Assembly (NCBI GenBank): GCA_015488875.1
Contig: WFMX01000278.1
Span: 1 to 10,872, forward strand
DNA from: Campylobacterota bacterium
GTDB taxonomy: Bacteria > Campylobacterota > Campylobacteria > Campylobacterales > Sulfurovaceae
Reading direction: 5' to 3'
DNA length: 10,872 nucleotides
Of this stretch, positions 1 to 7,299 are shown piece by piece; the first letter of the stretch is position 1; every line of letters starts with the position of its first letter. The translations under genes and the position numbers were made by a program. The notes beneath the pieces were generated by a model that was given only the letters and a program-made list of their open reading frames with translations, ran no database searches and was not told the DNA's origin.

Positions 1-1
1 A

Positions 2-118
2 CCGCAGATCAAAGCAAAGGTAAGAGAGAGATCATATGCAGAGTCTAAGATCTTAGCAGATGAGGTACTGAGAGCTGACAGCACGCAAGGGGTATATGAT
101 ATATTGAGGCGGATTTGA
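2..118 (+). CDS. C-terminal fragment, PtsI-like PEP-protein phosphotransferase (5' part outside window)
   Basis: An open frame enters from the left edge and ends at TGA 116-118, giving 38 residues that begin PQIKAKVRERSYAESK and end YDILRRI. From memory, the end of E. coli enzyme I (PtsI) has the same layout: Pro-Arg-Ile-Lys near the start of the last helices, then an AKVLAEQAL-type helix and a final short amphipathic helix. Here the matching parts are PQIK and SKILADEVL. PtsI transfers phosphate from phosphoenolpyruvate to HPr in the cytoplasm. The active-site His and the PEP-binding barrel would lie outside the window, so the call rests only on the tail. Another PEP-utilising enzyme or an unrelated helical C-terminus is possible. 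No terminator is visible before the next promoter. Confidence 0.45.
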   Translation, partial: PQIKAKVRERSYAESKILADEVLRADSTQGVYDILRRI

Positions 119-161
119 GAAAAGATTGGACTCTATTATCAAGACTGAAACTTATTTATAT

Positions 162-167
162 TATAAT
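162..167 (+). promoter_or_regulatory. Probable -10 box (TATAAT) for the cytochrome gene
   Basis: A perfect TATAAT lies 26 bases before the cytochrome start codon, in an AT-rich stretch (TTATTTATATTATAATCC). The hexamer about 17 bases upstream (TCAAGA, 139-144) is a poor -35 match. That fits Campylobacterota sigma-70 promoters, which usually lack a conserved -35. Transcription would start near 173-175, leaving a leader of about 20 bases that holds the ribosome site AAGGA (181-185). Confidence 0.5.
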
Positions 168-193
168 CCATTCAAATACAAAGGACTCTACCG

Positions 194-1333
194 ATGAAAA
201 ATTCCATTCTGTTACTAGTGCTATTGGCTACCGCCACCAATCTACAAGCAAAGCTCGAAAATAGTGTATGTAAAACTTGCCACCCTATCATATATCAAGA
301 GTACGAAGGGTCTGCACACAGTAGATCATCTATCTACAGAGATCCTGTCCACAAGGCAGTATGGGACAGGCATCCAGCAAAAGCAAAAAATAACTACAAC
401 TGTGCGAAGTGTCATACGCCATCAGACCACAAGCTCATAAGTGGTGAAGCAAATCTAAGCAGCAATGAGATACAATTGACAGAACCAATATCTTGTTTAG
501 CTTGTCATCAGGTAGAGAGCGTAGAGAAGCATGCGAAGTCAAACAAAAATGTCTATACCGATAAAAAGAAGTATATCTACTCGAATGATAAAGAAAAGAG
601 AGGCAAAAAGGTATCATTTAAAGAGAAGAGTTATCTCTTCGGACTTATTAAGATAGGTACAGGATCGCCATATCACCAGATAGACTACTCAAATGAAAAC
701 TACTACAATGGCAATTCATGCATGGGATGTCACTCACACAAACAAAATGGAAAAAGTTTCACAGTATGTGATCTAGAGGTGAAGCAGGGAGAGTCCAAAG
801 AGAGCTGCATAAGTTGTCATATGCCCAAAGTAAAAGGAACACTAGCCAACCAAAAGCAGAGTGTTACCCACGCGTATCATGGAGTAGGCATACATAGTGT
901 AACACCTAGGATTTTATCTGAGTATATCAAGCTATCTATGGAGAAACATAGTGACGGTTTTAGCATAGCTATCAAAAATGAAGCTACACATACACTATTT
1001 CCACAACCTCTAAGACTCAATCAACTTAGAGTAGTCATCCAAAGAGATAGCAAAGATATAGTGCTAGACACCCACTCATTTGTCAGAGTCATAGGCAAAA
1101 ATGGCAAGCCAGCTATGCCGTGGGTAGCAGACAGTATCATCACCGATACGACCATCAAAGCCCTAGAGACTAGAGTCGTCCAATACAATACTGCTATAGA
1201 GAGCGGTGATATGGTGAGAGTAGAGTTTGGATACTATATGGTCAATCCAAAAGCAGCAAAAAAGCTTGGAGTAGATAGCGGTAGTGATGCCGACAAGTTC
1301 ATCATACTAAAAGAGAAAAGATTTGAGTTTTGA
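194..1333 (+). CDS. Exported pentahaem c-type cytochrome (cytochrome c554-like)
   Basis: This 379-residue protein starts with a Sec signal peptide (MKNSILLLVLLATATNLQA, probable cut after Ala19) and carries five CXXCH haem c sites: CKTCH 26-30, CAKCH 70-74, CLACH 101-105, CMGCH 176-180 and CISCH 205-209. All lie in the first 210 residues. Extra His residues such as the one in SAHS (about 42) and those at 226-234 could be distal haem ligands. Residues from about 240 to the end contain no haem motif and look like a beta-rich domain, as seen behind the haem domain in several cytochrome c554/multihaem families. The likely role is periplasmic electron transfer; the redox partner cannot be told from the sequence. 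The ATG is supported by AAGGA eight bases upstream. The gene stands alone, with its own promoter-like box before it and a 175-base gap after it. Confidence 0.85.
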   Translation: MKNSILLLVLLATATNLQAKLENSVCKTCHPIIYQEYEGSAHSRSSIYRDPVHKAVWDRHPAKAKNNYNCAKCHTPSDHKLISGEANLSSNEIQLTEPISCLACHQVESVEKHAKSNKNVYTDKKKYIYSNDKEKRGKKVSFKEKSYLFGLIKIGTGSPYHQIDYSNENYYNGNSCMGCHSHKQNGKSFTVCDLEVKQGESKESCISCHMPKVKGTLANQKQSVTHAYHGVGIHSVTPRILSEYIKLSMEKHSDGFSIAIKNEATHTLFPQPLRLNQLRVVIQRDSKDIVLDTHSFVRVIGKNGKPAMPWVADSIITDTTIKALETRVVQYNTAIESGDMVRVEFGYYMVNPKAAKKLGVDSGSDADKFIILKEKRFEF

Positions 1334-1437
1334 TGACAGATCTTGATAGTATATAGTGAGTGTATGTAAAATCAAGTGTTCATGAATGCATCTCCAGACC
1401 AAAAACTAGAGACCTGAAACCAAAGAGAAATAGCTAG

Positions 1438-1482
1438 CAAGCTCGAGCATATAATTCATACTTAATGATAAGCTTGTATAAT
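1438..1482 (+). promoter_or_regulatory. Promoter region of the symporter gene with an inverted repeat
   Basis: Two perfect TATAAT hexamers lie upstream of the symporter, at 1450-1455 and 1477-1482. The second is the better placed. It has TTCATA (1455-1460, four of six matches to TTGACA) 16 bases upstream and would give a leader of about 20 bases. A perfect 6-base inverted repeat, CAAGCT (1438-1443) and AGCTTG (1471-1476), brackets the first TATAAT and abuts the second, an arrangement that could suit an operator. The palindrome GCTCGAGC (1441-1448) overlaps the left arm. The rest of the 1334-1508 gap holds no gene and no convincing terminator. Confidence 0.4.
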
Positions 1483-1508
1483 AGCAGCATATTTAAATGG
1501 AGTGATGT

Positions 1509-2954
1509 ATGGATAGTTTTTTTGAAGCGATCAATGGCTTTTTGGGTAGTATATTTTTTTATGATATATTTTTGGGTCAAGTAGAGGGGTCTGCAATGCC
1601 CTTCATCGTGGCATGGCTGATAGCAGGTGGGATTATACTTACTGTTAGATTTGGATTTATAAATGTGCGAATGTTTGCACACTCATACAAGATCATCACA
1701 GGCAAATACAGAACTGCAGATGATGTGGGTGAGATCACACCATTCCAATCGCTCACTACTGCTTTGTCTGCTACCGTAGGATTAGGTAATATTGCAGGTG
1801 TTGCCATCGCCATCTCCATAGGTGGTCCTGGTGCTACTTTTTGGATGATATTGGCTGGTTTTTTTGGTATGACGCTGAAGTTTACTGAGGTTACTCTAGC
1901 ACAGATATACCGTGAAGTGCGACCAGATGGTAGGATAATGGGTGGAGCTATGCAGTATCTATCCAAGGGGTTCGGTGCTAGAGGCTATCCACGACTAGGC
2001 AGGGTGCTAGCTATACTCTTCTCTATATTTGCCATAGGTGGTTCACTGGGTGCTGGAAATGCGTTTCAGACTAGCCAAGCAGTAGGTATCATCAGCCATG
2101 AGATACCATTTTTCCATACATATCCTATACTGTTTGGTATTGGTTTGGCTACCATAGTTGGATTTGTCATCATCGGTGGTATCAAACGAATAGCGAGTAC
2201 TGCTGAGAAGATAGTCCCACTCATGGTACTCATATATCTCAGTGCTTCACTTTGGATACTTATTTCCAATGCCTCTCTCGTGCCACAAGCTATCTCGACT
2301 ATATTTCATGAGGCATTTGCACCTACGGCTGCCGCTGGTGGATTCATAGGAGTATTGGTGCAAGGATTCAAGAGAGCGGCTTTCTCTAGCGAAGCAGGTG
2401 TAGGATCTGCCGCTATAGTACACTCCACAGCAGCAGTCAAATACCCAGTACGACAAGGCATGGTAGCACTCTATGAGCCATTTATAGATACTATAGTGAT
2501 ATGTACGATGACCGCTCTAGTCATAGTCACGACAGGTGTATATGATCCTAGTGGTGAGTTCGCATCTCTAGTAGCTTCCAAGAACGGAGCAGCACTTACC
2601 GCCGCCGCTTATGGTACGGTGATTAGCTGGTTTCCTATGATACTCTCTTTTAGTATCATCCTCTTCGCATTTAGTACTATGATATCTTGGTCATACTATG
2701 GTGAGCGATCTTGGACATATCTATTTGGTGAGAAATATACCTTGTTATACAAGCTGATATTTGTCTCATTTACTGTGATAGCTTCAGTCACTAGTGCAGC
2801 TGTGATGTTGGATTTCTCTGATCTTCTATTTTTTGCCATGGCACTACCCAACTTAATAGGTCTATATGTGCTACAAGGGGATGTCAAAGCAAACTTAGAT
2901 GCTTACCTGTCTAAGTGGAGAGATGGAGAGTTGGATAGAGAGGCCATCAGGTAG
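1509..2954 (+). CDS. Sodium:alanine/glycine symporter, AGCS family
   Basis: This 481-residue inner-membrane protein is a typical length for the alanine-or-glycine:cation symporter family (AGCS, LeuT-like fold), which imports small neutral amino acids with sodium. Family motifs are clear: TALSATVGLGNIAGVA at 84-99, which lines the sodium/substrate site; the signature GGPGATFWM at 105-113; FSSEAGVGSAAIVHS at 292-306; and PFIDTIVICTMTALVI at 324-339. About ten or eleven hydrophobic membrane segments can be traced, and the C-terminus is short and charged. The ATG follows GGAG (1499-1502) with a 6-base spacer; an earlier ATG at 1505 is in another frame. The family is certain, but whether it prefers D/L-alanine or glycine cannot be read from the sequence. 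It is transcribed towards the T2SS operon; only 60 bases separate the two stop codons and no clear hairpin terminator lies between them. Confidence 0.93.
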   Translation: MDSFFEAINGFLGSIFFYDIFLGQVEGSAMPFIVAWLIAGGIILTVRFGFINVRMFAHSYKIITGKYRTADDVGEITPFQSLTTALSATVGLGNIAGVAIAISIGGPGATFWMILAGFFGMTLKFTEVTLAQIYREVRPDGRIMGGAMQYLSKGFGARGYPRLGRVLAILFSIFAIGGSLGAGNAFQTSQAVGIISHEIPFFHTYPILFGIGLATIVGFVIIGGIKRIASTAEKIVPLMVLIYLSASLWILISNASLVPQAISTIFHEAFAPTAAAGGFIGVLVQGFKRAAFSSEAGVGSAAIVHSTAAVKYPVRQGMVALYEPFIDTIVICTMTALVIVTTGVYDPSGEFASLVASKNGAALTAAAYGTVISWFPMILSFSIILFAFSTMISWSYYGERSWTYLFGEKYTLLYKLIFVSFTVIASVTSAAVMLDFSDLLFFAMALPNLIGLYVLQGDVKANLDAYLSKWRDGELDREAIR

Positions 2955-3014
2955 ATGAGTTGTATCATGTCCGTATCTCAGTAGAGGTTGAACGATTTTT
3001 ATATAATGCCCCCA

Positions 3015-3680
3015 TCACGATTCTTTAGCTGCCTCTGGAGGGAGTCTCTCTATATCTAGTGGCGGACCCAATATCTGCTCTTTACTCTTTGGGGGTGGTT
3101 TGCTTTGGGCATTGTTTGTCGTAGGTGGTTTTCCGTTTGGCTTAAGGGCTGGCTTCTTTGGCTTTTTCTTCTTTGGCTTCTCTGCTACACCATAGACTAT
3201 AAAGGTGGTGGCTACCTTGGCTTTTTGTTGTATCAGTACTAGCACTTCGCCCTTGTTTCTATAGACTTGAAATATCTCTATATCATCCATAACTTTGTCT
3301 ACTGCTACTGCATCATCCGACTTGAGTGGTAGAGTATACCTCCTGCCCTCACTTCTGAGTAGACTCTTTTTGTCTTTGGATACTACCCAGCATATTTTGG
3401 CTGAGGGGCTTGCATATAGTGAGTTGACGCTATGCTCTAGGCACAATCTACTAAACTCATTTTGCTCTATGGTGATATTGCCGTCTGAGCCAGCTATATC
3501 CAAAAATAGTATCTCAGTAGCTCTCTTTTGGGTCTCTGCTCTCTGCAAATGGTCAAATAGTTGTATGTTGGAGCTTTGTAGCATATTTAGACTCTTGTAG
3601 AGGGCCATGAGGACTAGAGAGAGGAGAGCTATGGAGATAAGTACCTCTATGAGAGTAAATGCTTTTCGTTGCTGCCGCAT
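3015..3680 (-). CDS. T2SS minor pseudopilin, GspJ/GspI-like, with Lys/Pro-rich tail
   Basis: This 221-residue protein has a type IV prepilin N-terminus: a short basic leader MRQQRKA, then FTLIEVLISIALLSLVLMAL. The peptidase would cut between Ala7 and Phe8. Glu at mature position 5 (Glu12 of the precursor) is present, as in most pseudopilins. Ala instead of Gly before the cut is common in Campylobacterota pilins. A helix and a beta-type globular region run to about residue 166; Cys80 and Cys97 could form a disulfide. Residues 167-221 form a hydrophilic tail rich in Lys and Pro, which I would not expect in GspJ or GspI. The gene is last in the operon, starting three bases after the gspE stop, with GGAG nine bases before the ATG. 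Its place and the FTLIEVL motif suit GspJ best; GspI, or GspH less well, is possible. In the pseudopilus it would sit in the tip complex with GspK. Confidence 0.75.
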   Translation of the reverse strand: MRQQRKAFTLIEVLISIALLSLVLMALYKSLNMLQSSNIQLFDHLQRAETQKRATEILFLDIAGSDGNITIEQNEFSRLCLEHSVNSLYASPSAKICWVVSKDKKSLLRSEGRRYTLPLKSDDAVAVDKVMDDIEIFQVYRNKGEVLVLIQQKAKVATTFIVYGVAEKPKKKKPKKPALKPNGKPPTTNNAQSKPPPKSKEQILGPPLDIERLPPEAAKES

Positions 3681-3683
3681 CTG

Positions 3684-5195
3684 CTACCGCTCCATCAAGC
3701 CTACGCGAAGAGCCTCTTCGTAGCTGGTATCGCCAGCCTCCATCATGCCTATGAGTTTGTCGGAGATGGTAGACATACCTCTCCTCTTCATTAGTTCGCG
3801 AATCTCGTGATCATTAAGACCCTTTTTGAGCATCTCTTTGACCTCGTCATCCAATACAAATAATTCACCAACTGCCTGGCGACCTTTGTAGCCTGTGAAG
3901 TCGCACTCTTTGCACCCTACAGCACCATAATAGGTCTTCTCTATAGATATGTTTAGTTCCTCTATCACCATAGGAGATAGTGGCTTAGGCTCCTTGCAAC
4001 TCTTGCATAGTTGTCGAGTCAATCTCTGTGCAAGCACGCCTAAGAGTGCCGATGATAGGAGATAATCAGCTATACCCATATCCATAAGTCTAGTGAGTGA
4101 TGAAGTGGCATCGTTGGTATGCAGTGTCGATAGGAGTAGGTGACCTGTAAGTGCGGACTGTAGAGCTATCTCTGCCGTCTCACTATCTCTGATCTCGCCT
4201 ACCATTATCACATCTGGGTCTTGACGGAGTATCGACCTAAGTCCTGATGAAAATGTCAAGCCTACCTTGCTGTTGACCTGTATTTGGTTGATATTTTCTG
4301 CATTATACTCTACTGGGTCTTCTACTGTGATGATGTTTTTGTCTGGCGTGGCTATGTGTTGCAAAAATGAGTGGAGGGTGGTAGATTTACCTGAGCCTGT
4401 AGGACCTGTCACAAGTATCATTCCATGTGAGTGGTTGAGGAGTCTATAGAACTGATCTGTAAGCTCTTTCTTGAAACCCAACTCTGCAAGCGTAGGGATA
4501 TTTTCACTCTGCATGAGTATCCTCATCACCACTCTCTCACCATAATAAGTTGGAAGTATAGATATCCTCACATCTAGCGTCTTGCCTGCTATGGTGATCT
4601 GCGTTCTTCCGTCTTGCGGTATTCGTTTCTCTGATATGTCGAGATTGGATATGACTTTGATCCTATTGACCACGAGAGCTATGATGTTTTTCTCCAAATC
4701 TATATGCTTCTTCAATGCCCCATCTATCCGTAGTCGCACTTCACCTTTTCTCTCGCCTATCTCTATGTGTATATCGCTCGCACCTTTTTTGATAGCTTGA
4801 AAAAATAGTGAATTGACTAGCTTTATGATAGGTGCTGACTCTTCACTAGATAGGAGATCTTGGGCATTTTGTATGAAAGCTAGTAGATCAGACTCTACTT
4901 CTATAAGCTCCTCGGATGTCGCTGATATATCATCAAAGTCACTACCCGACTGAATCTCCAAAAACTTATTTTTGAGCCTATCGAAACTCTCTATATCCAC
5001 CATACATAGTTGATATGATAGTTTAAGTTTTGAGAAGTGATTCAAAGCTTCTGCAATAGAGCTATTTTCGATGATGGCAGTCTCCACGCCATCTACCATA
5101 GAGAAAAGCAGAGAGTGCCTGATAGCCAATTTGTGGTCTATATCCTCTCTCCATAATGGCTCTAGATCTACATCTACTAACTGCTTGATATTCAT
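3684..5195 (-). CDS. gspE: T2SS assembly ATPase GspE
   Basis: GspE is the cytoplasmic hexameric ATPase that drives pseudopilus assembly, docked on GspL and GspF. Numbered for the 503-residue protein, the sequence shows a variable N-terminal region (1-115), the second N-domain starting near 124 with KKGASDIHIE (135-144), Walker A GPTGSGKST at 264-272, Asp box TVEDPVEY at 290-297, Walker B DPDVIMVGEIRD at 326-337 and His box TGHLLLSTLHTND at 350-362. The CxxC pairs at Cys397/Cys400 and Cys428/Cys431 form the zinc-binding module typical of GspE. Every catalytic motif is intact. I chose ATG 5195 because AAGG lies seven bases upstream and this start leaves a 4-base gap after the gspD stop. A GTG at 5219 in the same frame would add eight residues but overlap gspD by 20 bases and has a weaker ribosome site. 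PilB-type motors are related, but the position next to gspC and gspD settles the call. Confidence 0.95.
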   Translation of the reverse strand: MNIKQLVDVDLEPLWREDIDHKLAIRHSLLFSMVDGVETAIIENSSIAEALNHFSKLKLSYQLCMVDIESFDRLKNKFLEIQSGSDFDDISATSEELIEVESDLLAFIQNAQDLLSSEESAPIIKLVNSLFFQAIKKGASDIHIEIGERKGEVRLRIDGALKKHIDLEKNIIALVVNRIKVISNLDISEKRIPQDGRTQITIAGKTLDVRISILPTYYGERVVMRILMQSENIPTLAELGFKKELTDQFYRLLNHSHGMILVTGPTGSGKSTTLHSFLQHIATPDKNIITVEDPVEYNAENINQIQVNSKVGLTFSSGLRSILRQDPDVIMVGEIRDSETAEIALQSALTGHLLLSTLHTNDATSSLTRLMDMGIADYLLSSALLGVLAQRLTRQLCKSCKEPKPLSPMVIEELNISIEKTYYGAVGCKECDFTGYKGRQAVGELFVLDDEVKEMLKKGLNDHEIRELMKRRGMSTISDKLIGMMEAGDTSYEEALRVGLMER

Positions 5196-5199
5196 ACTA

Positions 5200-7299
5200 C
5201 TACCTTGGTATATAGACACCGCTAGATGGCTCTATTCTTATGCGATTGCTAGCAGGATGTGATGAAGTGGGTATGTATACATCGTCTGATGTCGAGACAT
5301 TTACTCTGCCACTTGCAGGATGAGAAGAGCCACCAAAGAGTGGCTTCTCATACCACTTTGGTTTTTTCTTGCCCGCCAATGCCTTGCGTATATATGAGTT
5401 GTATCTAGTCTGTATATTTTCCAATTCGGACAATACCTTTCGCAATTTTTTCAGATCACCACTCTTTCTGACGATAAATGGCGTAAGATATATGACTACA
5501 TTTATCTTTCGTACTATATTTCCTTTGGATCTAAAGAGAACTCCCAATAAAGGTATATCACCTAGTATCGGTACAGATGTCACACTCTTGCCTCCTGCAT
5601 TTTTGATAAGTCCACCGAGTATGATAGTTTCACCATTGTTGACTATGGCATTCGTCACTACTTTTCTTTTGGTGGTAGTAGGTCTATCTGGCGGTGCTGT
5701 CTCGCTAGCAAGTACATCTTCTATGGTAGTCTCTACCTCTAGTGATACTTTATTGTTGCTAGATAGTCTAGGCTTTACTTTGAGAGTGATACCTATATCT
5801 TCTCTGGAGTAGCTATTTATGATATTTCCTTGACCCTGTGTAGTCTGCTGCGCCTGAGTCAAGATAGATTGTGTCCTACCTACATATATCTCTGCCGTTT
5901 TGTTATTGATACACAATACTGATGGTTCGCTAAGTACATGCGCTGCTCCATTCTGTTTGAGAAGATCTAGCTTTGCACCAGCGGCAAACATTTCACTGAT
6001 ATCTGAACCAAATGAGAATGGTCGATTCTCTGTAGTCACTATGTTTCCACTTTGATCATATTGCGAAGATGTAGTATTTAGAAAGCCTTGTAGTGCAGAT
6101 GAGACCATGATAGACGGAGCTCCTGCATTGGCTGCTAGAGTAAATAATCCTTGACTAGTGATCTTTCCACCCTCAAAGCCCCACTTCACACCTATTTGAG
6201 ATGCCAAGTCTGTATTGATCTCCACTATCCTAGCTTTGACATAGACTTGTGGTTTAGGGACATCTAGCTTTGCTATGGTTTTGCGTATATTTTTGATCTG
6301 ATCACCATCTGCCAATATCACTAGTGCATTTCTCTCTACATCGCTAACGACCATAGCCTTTGATGGAGGCTTGCCATTTGCACCTTTTTTATTTGGCTTA
6401 GATGGTTTGATATTGTTCATTTGACTCACGAGCTGACTGAGAATTTTTTGCATATCTTCGACATTTGAGTTTTTGAGTGGTATCACATACATCTGCTGAG
6501 TAGTACTCTCGCCCCTCATATCTAGCCTCTTGATATAGTTGATCATCTTTCGCATATTTTCATTTTTACCTACGAGTATGATAGTGTTTGTAGCATCATC
6601 TTTAAATATATCTACCTGCTCACTCTCTATGGTCTTTGGAAATATCTTTTTTGCCATGCTTACAGCATTTGGGTATACATCTTTGATGCTCGCATACTTG
6701 AGTGGTATAAATGCAGAATTTTTATCTCCCCGTTTCTCTATGGCGTCTATCACTTTCTTGATAGCTTTAAGCGTGTCTGGTGTGGCTGTGATAGAGAGTA
6801 TATTGTTCTCTTTGAACGATATGACTTTTGCATTTTTGTGCAGTAGTGGCTTGATCTTTGCACGGATGACTGCGGCATTTGTACTTTTGAGAGGAAACAT
6901 TACTGTCTTCATAGTGTCACTATCGCCTATAGCACTGCCTACTCCTAGACCCTCTCCTGCTGCTTCGGCTGTCTTTATCACTTGGTAAAAATCATCTTTT
7001 TCTATGAGCGTATAACCCTTGCTTGCCAATATGGAGTTGGCGAGCGGTATGAGAGAACTCTTTTTTATTGGTGTGGTTGATACGAAGTTGACCTTTCCAT
7101 CTGGTACGCCATTGATTAGGATGTTTTTCTGAGTAATTTTACCTACCATTTTGACGAAATCCTTGATAGTCAGATCTCGGAAATTGACATCTACTCGCTC
7201 CTCCTCGGTACTATTGGTATCTGCGTTTGTATTGCTCTTGGCATGTATGGTAAGTGTAGCTACCATAATAGTAGCGAACATTAATTTAGTTAATTTCAT
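5200..7299 (-). CDS. gspD: T2SS outer-membrane secretin GspD
   Basis: GspD forms the multimeric outer-membrane channel through which folded proteins leave the periplasm. The 699-residue precursor has a Sec signal peptide (MKLTKLMFATIMVATLTIHA, cut near Ala20). An N0 domain follows (about 36-110, with VDVNFRDLTIKDFVKMVGK), then three ring-building N-domains (about 130-190, 195-262 and 267-347) and the C-terminal secretin barrel (about 350-612). The barrel carries NNGETIILGGLIK at 554-566 and the hallmark VPILGDIPLLGVLFR at 576-590. The third N-domain contains a Lys/Pro-rich loop (about 298-315). After the barrel come a basic helix and two 21-residue repeats instead of a standard S-domain. No lipobox is seen, and no pilotin gene is in the window. 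The ATG has GGAG seven bases upstream and overlaps the end of gspC by 14 bases. Confidence 0.95.
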   Translation of the reverse strand: MKLTKLMFATIMVATLTIHAKSNTNADTNSTEEERVDVNFRDLTIKDFVKMVGKITQKNILINGVPDGKVNFVSTTPIKKSSLIPLANSILASKGYTLIEKDDFYQVIKTAEAAGEGLGVGSAIGDSDTMKTVMFPLKSTNAAVIRAKIKPLLHKNAKVISFKENNILSITATPDTLKAIKKVIDAIEKRGDKNSAFIPLKYASIKDVYPNAVSMAKKIFPKTIESEQVDIFKDDATNTIILVGKNENMRKMINYIKRLDMRGESTTQQMYVIPLKNSNVEDMQKILSQLVSQMNNIKPSKPNKKGANGKPPSKAMVVSDVERNALVILADGDQIKNIRKTIAKLDVPKPQVYVKARIVEINTDLASQIGVKWGFEGGKITSQGLFTLAANAGAPSIMVSSALQGFLNTTSSQYDQSGNIVTTENRPFSFGSDISEMFAAGAKLDLLKQNGAAHVLSEPSVLCINNKTAEIYVGRTQSILTQAQQTTQGQGNIINSYSREDIGITLKVKPRLSSNNKVSLEVETTIEDVLASETAPPDRPTTTKRKVVTNAIVNNGETIILGGLIKNAGGKSVTSVPILGDIPLLGVLFRSKGNIVRKINVVIYLTPFIVRKSGDLKKLRKVLSELENIQTRYNSYIRKALAGKKKPKWYEKPLFGGSSHPASGRVNVSTSDDVYIPTSSHPASNRIRIEPSSGVYIPR
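5203..5206 (-). promoter_or_regulatory. Ribosome binding site deciding the gspE start
   Basis: On the minus strand AAGG (5206-5203) is followed by seven bases (TAGTAGT) and then ATG 5195. This is better spaced than anything before the alternative GTG at 5219. The site overlaps the last codon of gspD, so gspE translation is probably coupled to gspD termination. Confidence 0.6.
5203..5328 (-). repeat. Two-copy 63-base tandem repeat encoding the GspD C-terminus
   Basis: The last 42 residues of the secretin are two adjacent 21-residue units, 658-678 and 679-699. Both start SSHPAS, continue with a basic/hydrophobic strand (GRVNV or NRIRI), then an acidic or serine-rich turn, and end VYIP followed by Thr or Arg. 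The DNA copies (5328-5266 and 5265-5203) have diverged at many third positions, so the duplication is not recent and the protein pattern appears to be conserved. Confidence 0.8.

Noticed and set aside
1342..1376. Possible hairpin CTTGAT/ATCAAG after the cytochrome gene
   Set aside because: A six-base AT-rich stem with a 23-base loop and no following U run is too weak for an intrinsic terminator.
1334..1508. Glycine riboswitch upstream of the symporter
   Set aside because: Glycine riboswitches precede such genes in other bacteria, but I see no conserved core here, and the best promoter leaves a leader of only about 20 bases.
5369..5812. A 147-codon plus-strand open frame opposite gspD
   Set aside because: It lies wholly within the secretin barrel coding region, has no ribosome site or family motif, and its composition mirrors the gspD codons. 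The same holds for the other opposite-strand frames, such as 6539-6988 and 1577-1966.
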